The position numbers were made by a program, and so were the translations under genes. Of a DNA stretch of 64,000 bases, positions 35,958 to 44,986 are shown in pieces. The stretch lies in NCBI GenBank assembly GCA_963819075.1, contig CAWFUP010000006.1, positions 1 to 64,000 on the forward strand, in the 5' to 3' direction. This DNA is from CAVQBJ01 sp963819075 (GTDB taxonomy: Bacteria > Actinomycetota > Thermoleophilia > Solirubrobacterales > Solirubrobacteraceae). The notes under the pieces were generated by a model. That model saw only the letters and a program-made list of their open reading frames with translations, ran no database searches and had not been told where the DNA came from. Within the stretch, counting starts at the first letter, position 1. Every line of letters begins with the position of its first letter.

Positions 35958-36914
35958 CTACGGCGCCGCCCGACGCAGGTAGCGCACCGCGAGCGCGCCG
36001 AGCACGCCCGGGATGAGCGCGAGCGTGACGATGCACGGCTGCGTCGAAAGGATCGGCAGAGCAAGGGTGACGTGGGCAATCGCCACGCCGGCGAGCTGCC
36101 AGGCCGCGAGGGCGATGGTCAGTGCGCTGGCGAGCGCCGCGACCATCCACGCGAGGGGGAGCGGCCGCGGCGTGTGACGGCCGAGCAGGTGGTCGACGCG
36201 CTCGGGCGCGATGCCGACCGACGCGACCGGGTGCGTCGCGCCCTCGAAGGCGAGCATCGCCGAGGCCAGCGTGGCTGGGCTGCTGCCCTGCGCGCGGATT
36301 GCCGCGTCGTCGGCCGCGAGCTCGGCGTCGGCGCAGTAGCGGCTGTGCAGCCGCGCGAGCGCGGGCATGAAGAACAGGGCTCGCGCGAGCACGCGCCCGA
36401 TCGCGATCCGCAGCGGGTCGTGGCGGTCGCGATGATGACGCTCGTGGGCGAGGACGGCGCCCAGCTCGTCCTCGCCGAGCAGGCGCGTGGCGCCCGTCGA
36501 GACGTACAGCCGCGGGCGCAGCAGGCCCGCGCAGAACGCCTGCGCGCGGGGGTCGTCGAAGACGCGCACGTCGCCGTGCTCGCGCACGCCGCGGGCGCGC
36601 ACCGCTCGCGCGAAGCGCCGGTTCTCGCGCAGCTCGCGAGCGGCGGCTCGCAGTCCGAGCGCGACGACGATCGCGCCGAGCGCGGCCAGGGCGAGCACGA
36701 TCGCGGCCGCCGCGTTGACCTCCGGGTAGGTGAAGCGCTGCCCGAGCAGCGCGAGGTGGCCGCTCCGCCCGGCCGGCGAGACGCGAACGGCATCCGCGCC
36801 GCGCAGCGCGATCCCGATCGCGAGTGCGCCGCAGCCGCCGAGGCCGACAGTCAGCGCGAACAGCCGCGACGCGCGGACCTCGCTGTCGCGCTCGTCACGA
36901 GGTCTTGCGGGCAA
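35958..36914 (-). CDS. M56 (BlaR1-type) membrane metallopeptidase
   Basis: The 318-residue product has four hydrophobic spans and the zinc-protease motif LAHERHHRDRHDP (HExxH at residues 157-161), with the downstream LHSRYCADAELAADDAA segment typical of M56. The penicillin-sensor domain of BlaR1/MecR1 is missing, as in many actinobacterial members. In this family the protease acts with a BlaI repressor to relieve repression. It starts with TTG 36914, overlapping the 3' end of the BlaI gene by 20 bases, so the pair is one operon. The signal sensed is unknown. Confidence 0.85.
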   Translation of the reverse strand: MPARPRDERDSEVRASRLFALTVGLGGCGALAIGIALRGADAVRVSPAGRSGHLALLGQRFTYPEVNAAAAIVLALAALGAIVVALGLRAAARELRENRRFARAVRARGVREHGDVRVFDDPRAQAFCAGLLRPRLYVSTGATRLLGEDELGAVLAHERHHRDRHDPLRIAIGRVLARALFFMPALARLHSRYCADAELAADDAAIRAQGSSPATLASAMLAFEGATHPVASVGIAPERVDHLLGRHTPRPLPLAWMVAALASALTIALAAWQLAGVAIAHVTLALPILSTQPCIVTLALIPGVLGALAVRYLRRAAP

Positions 36915-37296
36915 GGCGACGCAACTCCCTCAGGCGGTCGGAATCGAGCTCGTTCATCTGGCGGGCAAAGTGGGCGAGGGCGACATCGCCGAACTCGTCG
37001 ACGAGCGCCTGCACCTCCGCCCGGGCGCGGAGCTCGCGGTACTCGTCTCTCGCATAGACGGCGGAATAGTGGTCCGCCTTCCCTTCGCGGCGGCGGCTGA
37101 GCAGGCCCTTGCCGTCGAGACGGGCCATGATCGTCATGTACGTCGTGTACGCGCGGGGCTTGGCGGCGCGCCGATTGAGGATCTCCATCAGCTCGCGCAC
37201 CGAGATCGCCTCGTGGCGCCAGACCTCGTCCATGACCTCGGCCTCGAGCTCGTGCAGCGGGGGTACCGGCGGGGGTGACTTGGGGGAGCGCGCCAT
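36895..37296 (-). CDS. BlaI/MecI/CopY-family transcriptional repressor
   Basis: The 133-residue winged-helix repressor shows LHELEAEVMDEVWRHEAISV, RELMEILNRRAAKPRAYTTY and TIMARLDGKGLLSRRREGKA, followed by a short dimerisation tail. It overlaps the M56 protease gene. A candidate operator (37303-37317) lies just upstream of its start, and a near-identical site precedes the Rieske gene. The most likely target set is therefore itself, the protease and the Rieske protein. Confidence 0.88.
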   Translation of the reverse strand: MARSPKSPPPVPPLHELEAEVMDEVWRHEAISVRELMEILNRRAAKPRAYTTYMTIMARLDGKGLLSRRREGKADHYSAVYARDEYRELRARAEVQALVDEFGDVALAHFARQMNELDSDRLRELRRLARKTS

Positions 37297-37302
37297 CGTA
37301 CG

Positions 37303-37317
37303 TACGACGCAGTGTAG
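37303..37317. promoter_or_regulatory. Candidate BlaI operator upstream of blaI-type gene
   Basis: tacgacgcagtgtag matches the site at 38054-38068 (tactacgcagcgtag) at 13 of 15 positions. It lies seven bases before the repressor start codon, where autorepression would be expected. TAC/GTA half-sites are typical for BlaI-family operators. Confidence 0.6.
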
Positions 37318-37343
37318 GACTTCTCGGCGTGCGTGTCGCGCGG

Positions 37344-38015
37344 TCAGGACCGCGCGCCGGCTGGCGTCGGGGCGGTGGACGGTCGCGGCGGGTACAGGTA
37401 CTGGCCGATTCCGTCGACCGGCTCCCCGGGATCGCGAGGCGAGAGGCGCTGCAGCTCGCTGTTGACACTGAAGCGCGGCCCGAGCCACACCTGCTCGCCG
37501 CGAACGAGCGTGTAGAAACGGTCGAGCGGTCGCGGCGGCGGCCCGCCCACGCGGATGCCGCGGAAGTCGTAGACGCCGCCGTGGCAAGGACACACGAACG
37601 ACGAAGCCGCGGCGACGAAGCGCACCGGGCAGCCGACGTGCGAGCAGCGCGAGGAGAGCGCGACCACCCGGTCGTAGCGATCCCTGACCGGCCCGTCGAT
37701 CTCGTCGTCGTGGCGGCGGATGTAGGCCGTCGACAGTCCAGCGTTGCCGACGCCGGGCGCGATCGTGATCGTGGCGGGCACGTACGTCGTGGCCGGGAAG
37801 TCGGCCAGCAGCCCGATCTGCTGCCAGACGTCGCTCTCGCGCTCGAACACCGGGCCCACAGCGAAGCCGAGGGCCGGGAGCGCGACCGAGGCGAACGCGA
37901 CCAGCCCGGCGGTGTGCGCCGCCCCGGTCATGAAGCGCCGTCGCGACACCGTCTCGCCCTCGAACGCCCCCGGGATCCCGCGGTCGACGGTGAAGCGCGA
38001 CTTCGTGTCCGACAC
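37344..38015 (-). CDS. Rieske [2Fe-2S] protein (QcrA-like), Tat-exported
   Basis: The protein carries a Tat-type signal (SRRRFMTGAAHTAGLVAFAS), then the Rieske cluster motifs CSHVGCPV and CPCHGGVYDFRG, which hold the Cys-x-His/Cys-x2-His ligands. DRFYTLVRGEQVWLGPRFSV follows. GTG 38015 has a perfect AAAGGAGG six bases upstream. It resembles the Rieske subunit of cytochrome bc complexes, but no cytochrome b or c gene is adjacent, so it may serve another electron-transfer role. A BlaI-like operator precedes it and the BlaI/M56 genes follow on the same strand. Confidence 0.88.
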   Translation of the reverse strand: MSDTKSRFTVDRGIPGAFEGETVSRRRFMTGAAHTAGLVAFASVALPALGFAVGPVFERESDVWQQIGLLADFPATTYVPATITIAPGVGNAGLSTAYIRRHDDEIDGPVRDRYDRVVALSSRCSHVGCPVRFVAAASSFVCPCHGGVYDFRGIRVGGPPPRPLDRFYTLVRGEQVWLGPRFSVNSELQRLSPRDPGEPVDGIGQYLYPPRPSTAPTPAGARS

Positions 38016-38038
38016 CTGGTGCCTCCTTTCCCGTGAGC

Positions 38039-38068
38039 TACTACGCATCATCGTACTACGCAGCGTAG
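38039..38068. promoter_or_regulatory. Tandem BlaI-like sites upstream of the Rieske gene
   Basis: TACTACGCA occurs twice, at 38039 and 38054, 15 bases apart. The second is part of the perfect palindrome ctacgc-a-gcgtag (38056-38068). The site resembles the one before the blaI-type gene. It lies just upstream of the Rieske ribosome site and could block transcription when bound. Confidence 0.6.
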
Positions 38069-38119
38069 CTATTCACGGACCGGGGACGTCCGCCGCCGTC
38101 TGCGGCCGCGCAGTGACGG

Positions 38120-40240
38120 TCAGGCCGAGCGGCGCCGGGACCGCTGCACGATCGCGGCGAGGCGCCCGGCCAGCCCGCGCCGGCGCGGCGCGAAGAGCTC
38201 GCTGCCGTCGATCACGCGGGCGCGTGGGAGCACGCGCGAGGGCAGCTGGTCGGGGTCGGGGCTGTGGGAGACCGTCGGCTTGCGCGGCTGGGGAGAAGCC
38301 CCCTCCATGGCCAGCTCGATCTCCGGCCGGTCGATGTTCCCCGAGGCCAGCAGCGACTGGGCGATGCGGCCGAGCTGGGGCTCGTGCTCACCGACGAGCG
38401 CGACGGCGTCGCGATACGCGTCGGCGACGAGCCGGCGGACCTCCTCGTCGACGACCGCGCGCATCTGCTCGGACAGGCCGTGGTCGGAAATGAGCTGTCC
38501 GACGCGCGGGGACAGGCCCCACTTCTCGACCGCCTCACGGGCCATCAGGTTGGCCTGCTGCAGGTCGTTGGCCGCCCCGGACGACACCGTCCCGTAGACG
38601 ACGTACTCGGCGGCGCGGCCGCCGAGGATGAAGATGAGGCACTCGTGCAGGTACTGCTCGTTGTGCATCGCGCGGTCGGTCGAGCCCTTCAGCGCGAAGC
38701 CGAGCGCTCGCCCGCGCGCCTCGATCGTCGCGTGCTGCGTCTTGTCCTGCGTCGGGCACAGCTCGCCGGCGAGCACGTGGCCGGCCTCGTGGTGCGCCAC
38801 CACGTCGATCTCGCCGTCGGCGAGCATCGAGCTGCGCCGCTTGGGACCGGCGATGACCCGGCACAGGCCTTCCCACAGGTCGTCGTGAGCGATCTCGGTG
38901 CGGCCGTGGCGGGCCGCCCAGATCGCGCCCTCGTTGAGGACCTCGGCGAGCTCGGCGCCGCTGTTGCCGTGGGTGATGTGGGCAAGGCGCTCGAGATCGA
39001 CGTCGTCGCCGAGCGGCCGTCCCTCGCTGTGGACGCGCAGGATGGCCAGGCGTCCCTCCTCGGTCGGCGTGGTGACGTGGATGTGGCGAGAGAAGCGGCC
39101 GGGTCGCAGCAGCGCCGGGTCGAGCGTGTCGAGGCGGTTGGTCGCCGCGAGCAGGACGACGCGATCGCGTGCGTGGAATCCGTCCATCTCGGTGAGGAGC
39201 GCGTTGAGCGTCTTATCGTCCTCGCGTGAGCCGCCGTGGTCGGCGCCGGAGCGCTTGGCGCCGACGGCGTCGAGTTCGTCGATGAAGATCACCGCACCCT
39301 CGGGACAGCGGCGCGCCCGGGCGAACAGATCACGGATGCGCTTGGCGCCCATCCCGACGTACATCTCGACGAAGTCCGAGCCCGACGTGGCGAAGAACGG
39401 CACGCCGGCCTCGCCGGCCAGCGCCTTCGCGAGCAGCGTCTTGCCGGTGCCCGGCTCGCCGTAGAGGAGCACCCCCCCGGGCATCCGGGCGCCGAGCGCC
39501 GAGAACCTCTGCGGGTTGACGAGGAACTCCTTCATCTCGGCGACCTCCTCCACCGCCTCGTCGCAGCCGGCGACGTCCGCGAAGCGCACGCCCGGTGGGA
39601 TCTCCTTGGCGCGCCGGCGCTGGCGCGCGGCCCCCGGGGCCATGCCGGGCCGCGGCGGCCCCGAGTGCTGTCGCAGCAACCCGCCGCCCGCGCCCGGCTT
39701 GATGACCCCGCGCTGGAGCAGCACCATCCAGGTCATGAGGACCCCGCTGATGAGAAGCACGGCGATCATCACGGCGGGCGGCAGCCCACCGCCGGCGGGT
39801 GCCGCCGTGGCGCCGTCGCCGAACGAGACACTCGCCCCGTCCGCCGTGAGCGCCGCGGCCAGCGATGCCTCGGCGCCGCGCGGATAGACGACGGACTCGC
39901 GCGCGCCGTCTCGCAGCTCGACGTCCACCGTGTCCCGGGTCGGGTTGAAGGTGGCAAACGCGACCAGGTGGCCGCGCACGTCGTCGCTCAGATCGGTGTA
40001 GCTGTAGCCGATTCCGCGGGCGCGCTCCGCCGCCCGGCGGGCGGTCGCGGAGGTCAGCGCGGTCGCGTCCTGGCGGCGACGAGCCGCGGCCGCCCGCGGT
40101 GTGAGCGGCGCCGGCGCGGGTCCTTGCTGGGGGAACAGAGACGGCGTCGCGGCGCCGAAGGCGGACGCGGGCGCGACCGTGCCGATGCCGGCCGCGAGAA
40201 CGGTGAGGATCGTGATGGCCCGGCGAGTATGGAGGGGCAA
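38120..40240 (-). CDS. ftsH: FtsH-type ATP-dependent zinc metalloprotease
   Basis: The 706-residue protein has an N-terminal signal/membrane segment (8-30), an extracytoplasmic part and a second span (154-174). The AAA+ domain follows: GEPGTGKT (261-268), AVIFIDELDAVG (Walker B), the second region of homology NRLDTLDPALLRPGRFSRH, and the M41 protease site VVAHHEAGHVLAGE (HEAGH 484-488) with the third ligand in AANDLQQA. It degrades membrane and regulatory proteins. The start is TTG 40240, eleven bases after GGGAG; no ATG or GTG fits. The extracytoplasmic part (about 31-153) is longer and different from E. coli FtsH. It could be a second FtsH paralogue. Confidence 0.92.
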   Translation of the reverse strand: MPLHTRRAITILTVLAAGIGTVAPASAFGAATPSLFPQQGPAPAPLTPRAAAARRRQDATALTSATARRAAERARGIGYSYTDLSDDVRGHLVAFATFNPTRDTVDVELRDGARESVVYPRGAEASLAAALTADGASVSFGDGATAAPAGGGLPPAVMIAVLLISGVLMTWMVLLQRGVIKPGAGGGLLRQHSGPPRPGMAPGAARQRRRAKEIPPGVRFADVAGCDEAVEEVAEMKEFLVNPQRFSALGARMPGGVLLYGEPGTGKTLLAKALAGEAGVPFFATSGSDFVEMYVGMGAKRIRDLFARARRCPEGAVIFIDELDAVGAKRSGADHGGSREDDKTLNALLTEMDGFHARDRVVLLAATNRLDTLDPALLRPGRFSRHIHVTTPTEEGRLAILRVHSEGRPLGDDVDLERLAHITHGNSGAELAEVLNEGAIWAARHGRTEIAHDDLWEGLCRVIAGPKRRSSMLADGEIDVVAHHEAGHVLAGELCPTQDKTQHATIEARGRALGFALKGSTDRAMHNEQYLHECLIFILGGRAAEYVVYGTVSSGAANDLQQANLMAREAVEKWGLSPRVGQLISDHGLSEQMRAVVDEEVRRLVADAYRDAVALVGEHEPQLGRIAQSLLASGNIDRPEIELAMEGASPQPRKPTVSHSPDPDQLPSRVLPRARVIDGSELFAPRRRGLAGRLAAIVQRSRRRSA

Positions 40241-40380
40241 GGCGTACTCCCAGCGCGTTCGAGGCGATCGCCCGCGGCGCGGCCGGAGGCGACCCACGCC
40301 CGGTGTATTCGGCCGAGCGCCGCGTTTCTTGCGTCGCTTTGGGTGTCTTTGGGGGGATTCGGTTCCGGCGGGTCGATGGG

Positions 40381-40423
40381 GTGTGCTCGGTTTCGCCCGC
40401 CCAGCGGGCATCCGGGAGCACAC
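40381..40423. other. Nested hairpin in the ftsH upstream region
   Basis: Outer arms gtgtgctc (40381-40388) and gagcacac (40416-40423) enclose inner arms gcccgc (40395-40400) and gcgggc (40404-40409). It stands between the divergent ftsH and the next gene, 33 bases before the latter's start, and may be regulatory. The rest of the 216-bp spacer shows nothing clear. Confidence 0.4.
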
Positions 40424-40456
40424 GTCGGGCCGCGGGCTGGCAACTATGCTGGCGCC

Positions 40457-40915
40457 ATGACCTATTCGGCCGCCGAGGCGCGCCAGACGCTGATCGACGA
40501 GGTGGCCGAGGCGGCGGACGACATCGCGCTTGCGCTCGCGTACCTCGGAGAGGCCTACGAGCTGCTCGACGAGTTCGCAGCCGACCGCCTCGAGGGGGAG
40601 CTCTTTCGCCCGGCGCAGCTGGCCTACGGGCGCGCGCAGAGCGCCCACGCCGACTTCGCGGCGCGACACGGCCTCACCGCGCGCGCCTTCGAGCGGCCGT
40701 CGCCGCGGCTCACCACCGGGGGTGCGCGGGGGACGATCGACAGCGCCGTCGACGCGCTCGCGTCGGCCGATGCGGGGCTCGCCGACCTGCAGGATTCGAT
40801 GCTTCCCGTCGAGGTCGGCGATGCGCCGCTGCGCGCGGCCCTGGCCGAGGTGCGCACGCTCGTCTGCGCCCTTCCGGCTCGCGCGTACGAGATCGAGCGC
40901 ACGCTCGGACGCTGA
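40457..40915 (+). CDS. Conserved hypothetical helical protein
   Basis: A 152-residue, mostly helical, acidic protein (AEARQTLIDEVAEAADDIAL, ALAYLGEAYELLDEFAADRL). It has no signal or membrane segment. I do not recognise a family. The coding pattern and the ATG in a divergent position to ftsH support a real gene. The mid-section (RLTTGGARGTIDSAVDALAS) and the C-terminal LRAALAEVRTLVCALPARAY look like a bundle of four to five helices. A regulator or chaperone-like role near FtsH is only a guess. Confidence 0.6.
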   Translation: MTYSAAEARQTLIDEVAEAADDIALALAYLGEAYELLDEFAADRLEGELFRPAQLAYGRAQSAHADFAARHGLTARAFERPSPRLTTGGARGTIDSAVDALASADAGLADLQDSMLPVEVGDAPLRAALAEVRTLVCALPARAYEIERTLGR

Positions 40916-40927
40916 GCGGCGGCGCGA

Positions 40928-41896
<969 letters not shown>

Positions 41897-42007
41897 GCCA
41901 CTCCTCATCAGTCGGGGGTTGGTTGACCGCTCGCCTCCGTGGCGCCGTCCGTTCAGAGTACGGGGCGCGCCGCCCCGGCCACTGGAACCGGTGTACCAGC
42001 GGTGCCG

Positions 42008-44251
42008 TTACGCCGCGAGCGCCTGCTCGTGCAGGTCGCTGCGACACACGCGGTCTCGGCCGATGTGCTTGGCCTGGTACAGCGCCGCGTCGGCTTCGTC
42101 GAAGACGCGTGTGTAGTCGAAGGCCTCCGAGGCCTCCGAGGCCGCCAGGCCGAGGGAGATCGTGACCGGCAGCTCGCCGATCGGCTCGGTACGCACGGCT
42201 TCCCAGATCCGGTGGGCGATGCCCTCTGCCTCGTCGACAGTGACGCCGGGCAGCAGCACAACGAACTCCTCGCCGCCGACGCGATAGGCCGACTCGAAGG
42301 CGCGCAGGTGCTTACGGATCCGGTAGGCGACCGACTGCAGTACCTCGTCGCCGCGTGCGTGGCCGTACGTGTCGTTGACTGACTTGAAGTGGTCGAGGTC
42401 GGCGATGATCACCGAGACCTGCTGGCCGACGGCGGTCGCGTGATGGGTGAGCTCGGCCACGCGCGCCTCGAGCGCCGCGCGGTTGAGCATGCCGGTGAGT
42501 GGGTCGACGACCGCCGCCCCGCGATGGTCGACGGCCGAGCGACCGGCCGCCGACCCGATGAGGCCGGCCGACAGAACCATCGCGGCCGATATCGCGATGA
42601 TCCCGGGATCCGCGGCGGCGAGCGACGCGTTGATGGCAACGCCCGCGGCGATCGTGAAGAAGGCCGCGAAGGACACGCCGATGATCGTGCCCCGGCGCGG
42701 GAACACGGCGCTCGTGCCGATGGTCATGATGACCATCAGCTGGACGGCGTAGAGCGGCGGGTAGGCGGAGGAGAAGTGCACGCTGCCGATGCCGATGGCG
42801 TTCGCCCCCTGCGTCACCAGCCACATCACGCCGAGCGCGTACTCCGGGCGGCGGAAGCGGTCGAGCCGATCCTCGACGATGTTGTACGCGATCGCGGCGA
42901 GGAGCGGGGCGACGAGCGTGATCCAGCCGTACGTCGAGGCGGCTCCGATGACGCAGCCGAAGGTGACGATGTACGCGGGTCGGTTGCGCTGGCGGATGCG
43001 CCGTCCGAGGTCGAGCAGGTGCTCGCGCTGCACCTCGTCGCGCACGAGCCAGCTCCCGGTCTCGGCGCGCTCCTCGGAGAGCCGCTCGCGCGTCGGCGCG
43101 TGGACCGGCTCCTCGGCGATCTCCTCCGGCGCGCCGCCTCGCTTGGGGCGGCGGCGTTCGAAGGCGAGCACGTTCGCTGGGGCCTCGGGTGGCGGAGCTT
43201 CCGCGGACGACGCCGCCGCGCCGGCGACCCGGTCGCGCCCGTCGCGCTTGGCGCGGTACAGCGCTGCGTCGGCGCGCGTGAACAGCTGCTCGTAGTCGAG
43301 CGGCTCGTCGGGCGGCGAGCAGGCAACGCCGAAGGACATCGTGACGCGCAGGTCGCCGATCGAGCTCTGTCGTACCGAGGCGCGAAGACGCTCGGCGAAG
43401 TTCTGCGCCTCGACCGGGTCGACGTCGGCGAGCAGCACGAGGAACTCCTCGCCTCCGAGGCGGTAGACGGGCTCCTGCTCGACCGTGCTCGACAGGCGCG
43501 CAGCGACCTCGGCCAGCACCTCGTCGCCGCGGGCGTGGCCGTGGGTGTCGTTGATCGACTTGAAGTGGTCGATGTCGCCGAGGATGAGGGCGACGGGGCG
43601 GCCGGTGTTAATCGTCTGGTGCGTGATCTCGGCGATGCGTGACTCGAGCGCGACGCGGTTGAGCAGTCCGGTCAGCTGGTCGACGACCGCCGTCTGGCGC
43701 GACTGTGCGTCGAGATCGCGAACGGCGGCGGCCGGGATCGAAGCGGCCACGACGGCCGTCAGGGCGTAGATGAGTGAGAACGGGGTGTGGAGCACGGTCT
43801 GCGGGTCGGTGAGCAGCGCCGTGACGGTCATCACGACTGCGCTGATCCCGACGGCGGCCGCGGCCGCGGCCGGTGGGAAGGCCACGCTCCACAGCAGCAG
43901 CGGCAGCAGGAACATCGGCAGCAGGTACAGCCGCGGGCCGTGGGCGATCGCGACCGAGGTGGCGAACATCAGCTGCGCGAAGACCCAGCTCGCGGCCAGT
44001 ACGTATTCGGGGCGGCGGACGTAGTCGAGGCGGACCTGGCCGATCCAGAACGCGATGCCGGCCAGCGCGAGCGGGACGGAGTACCAGAACCCGAACGTCG
44101 GCATCCCGATGATCACGGCGATCGCCAGGGCCAGCGTGGCGCCACGCTTGGCGCCGCTCAGGCGACGGCTCATGTCGATGAGGCGGCCGCGCTCGGCATC
44201 GCCGCGGCACAGCAGCGACCCAGCGCGTAGTGCCTGCACATCGCTACGCAT
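42008..44251 (-). CDS. Tandem membrane-GGDEF diguanylate cyclase (internal duplication)
   Basis: The 747-residue protein is a duplication of one unit: six predicted membrane spans followed by a GGDEF domain. The first GGDEF shows VALILGDIDHFKSINDTHGHARGD in parts and YRLGGEEFLVLL (about 266-270); the second shows VIIADLDHFKSVNDTYGHAR and YRVGGEEFVVLL (about 659-663). Both carry GGEEF, so both may make cyclic di-GMP. The RxxD inhibitory site before the motif is absent in the first and RAFE in the second. ATG 44251 is used; TTG 44287 is an alternative. Confidence 0.88.
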   Translation of the reverse strand: MRSDVQALRAGSLLCRGDAERGRLIDMSRRLSGAKRGATLALAIAVIIGMPTFGFWYSVPLALAGIAFWIGQVRLDYVRRPEYVLAASWVFAQLMFATSVAIAHGPRLYLLPMFLLPLLLWSVAFPPAAAAAAVGISAVVMTVTALLTDPQTVLHTPFSLIYALTAVVAASIPAAAVRDLDAQSRQTAVVDQLTGLLNRVALESRIAEITHQTINTGRPVALILGDIDHFKSINDTHGHARGDEVLAEVAARLSSTVEQEPVYRLGGEEFLVLLADVDPVEAQNFAERLRASVRQSSIGDLRVTMSFGVACSPPDEPLDYEQLFTRADAALYRAKRDGRDRVAGAAASSAEAPPPEAPANVLAFERRRPKRGGAPEEIAEEPVHAPTRERLSEERAETGSWLVRDEVQREHLLDLGRRIRQRNRPAYIVTFGCVIGAASTYGWITLVAPLLAAIAYNIVEDRLDRFRRPEYALGVMWLVTQGANAIGIGSVHFSSAYPPLYAVQLMVIMTIGTSAVFPRRGTIIGVSFAAFFTIAAGVAINASLAAADPGIIAISAAMVLSAGLIGSAAGRSAVDHRGAAVVDPLTGMLNRAALEARVAELTHHATAVGQQVSVIIADLDHFKSVNDTYGHARGDEVLQSVAYRIRKHLRAFESAYRVGGEEFVVLLPGVTVDEAEGIAHRIWEAVRTEPIGELPVTISLGLAASEASEAFDYTRVFDEADAALYQAKHIGRDRVCRSDLHEQALAA

Positions 44252-44337
44252 GTGAAGCTCATCGCCACCGGAGGCCCCTAGCTTCAATGCTGCAGGGCTG
44301 CTCGACGGATGTTGTGCAAACCCGCGCCGCTGCGGCG

Positions 44338-44556
44338 TCAGCCCGCTCGCGCCCGCGCCCGCGAGCAGAAGCCGGCGTCGCGATGCGAGGCGTCGCAGAA
44401 GGGCTTCGTGCGCGACTGCCCGCAGCGGCAGAGCACGACGGCGTCGCCGTCGGGCAGGTCGAACTCGTTACCGTCGACATCGATGATCCGCACCGGGCCG
44501 GTCACCTTGTACGGGCCGTCGTCGCGAACCTTGATCTCGACCTCGGGAGGCGGCAC
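44338..44556 (-). CDS. CDGSH-type iron-sulfur protein
   Basis: A 72-residue protein with the CDGSH [2Fe-2S] motif: VVLCRCGQSRTKPFCDASHR (CxC...PFCDxSH), with Ala in place of the usual Gly. Such small proteins carry redox-active clusters and are found in many bacteria. The start is GTG 44556. It faces an RHH/HTH-type gene across 58 bp and lies upstream of the GGDEF gene on the same strand. A role in redox sensing or cluster transfer is inferred from the family. Confidence 0.85.
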   Translation of the reverse strand: MPPPEVEIKVRDDGPYKVTGPVRIIDVDGNEFDLPDGDAVVLCRCGQSRTKPFCDASHRDAGFCSRARARAG

Positions 44557-44614
44557 GCCAGCCAGAATAGTGAGGGCTGCGATAGCGGTATATATCTAGT
44601 GCTAGCATGTGGCC

Positions 44615-44986
44615 ATGGCCCAAGACCGCGTCCCACTCTACGTTCGGTTGCCGCGCGCGCAGGCAAATGCGCTCGACCGGCTCGTCGATGCCACCGGGCG
44701 CCGCAAGCAGCAGCTCGTCAGCGAGCTGATCGGTGATCGCCTTGAGGTTGGTCACGCCGAGATCCTCGAAACGCAGCCCCTCGTCGCCTCGGAGGTGCTG
44801 ACGCTCGATGAGCTCGCCGCGCTGCTGCGTGTCGACACCGCGGCGGTGCTCGAGCGGGCGGTGAGCGGCGACCTGCCCGGGCGGCGCTTCGGCTCGGAGT
44901 GGCGCTTCGATCGCGCCACCGTGCTCGCGTGGCTCGCAGACGGAGAGGGTGGTGGCGACCCGCCGCCGGCCGCGCATGACGGCTGA
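44615..44986 (+). CDS. DNA-binding protein with RHH-like and HTH segments
   Basis: The N-terminal 45 residues read as a ribbon-helix-helix-like pattern (RVPLYVRLPRAQANALDRLV, ATGRRKQQLVSELIGDRL). The rest resembles an excisionase/MerR-type HTH (EVLTLDELAALLRVDTAAVL, GRRFGSEWRFDRATVLAWLA). An AT-rich patch (tatatatctagtgctagc) directly upstream may hold its promoter and operator. It overlaps the following hydrolase gene by 11 bases, so it probably regulates the operon it starts. Confidence 0.75.
   Translation: MAQDRVPLYVRLPRAQANALDRLVDATGRRKQQLVSELIGDRLEVGHAEILETQPLVASEVLTLDELAALLRVDTAAVLERAVSGDLPGRRFGSEWRFDRATVLAWLADGEGGGDPPPAAHDG

Noticed and set aside
35958..37296. Beta-lactam resistance system
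   Set aside because: The M56 protein lacks a penicillin-binding domain and no beta-lactamase is near; the Rieske gene is the more likely target.
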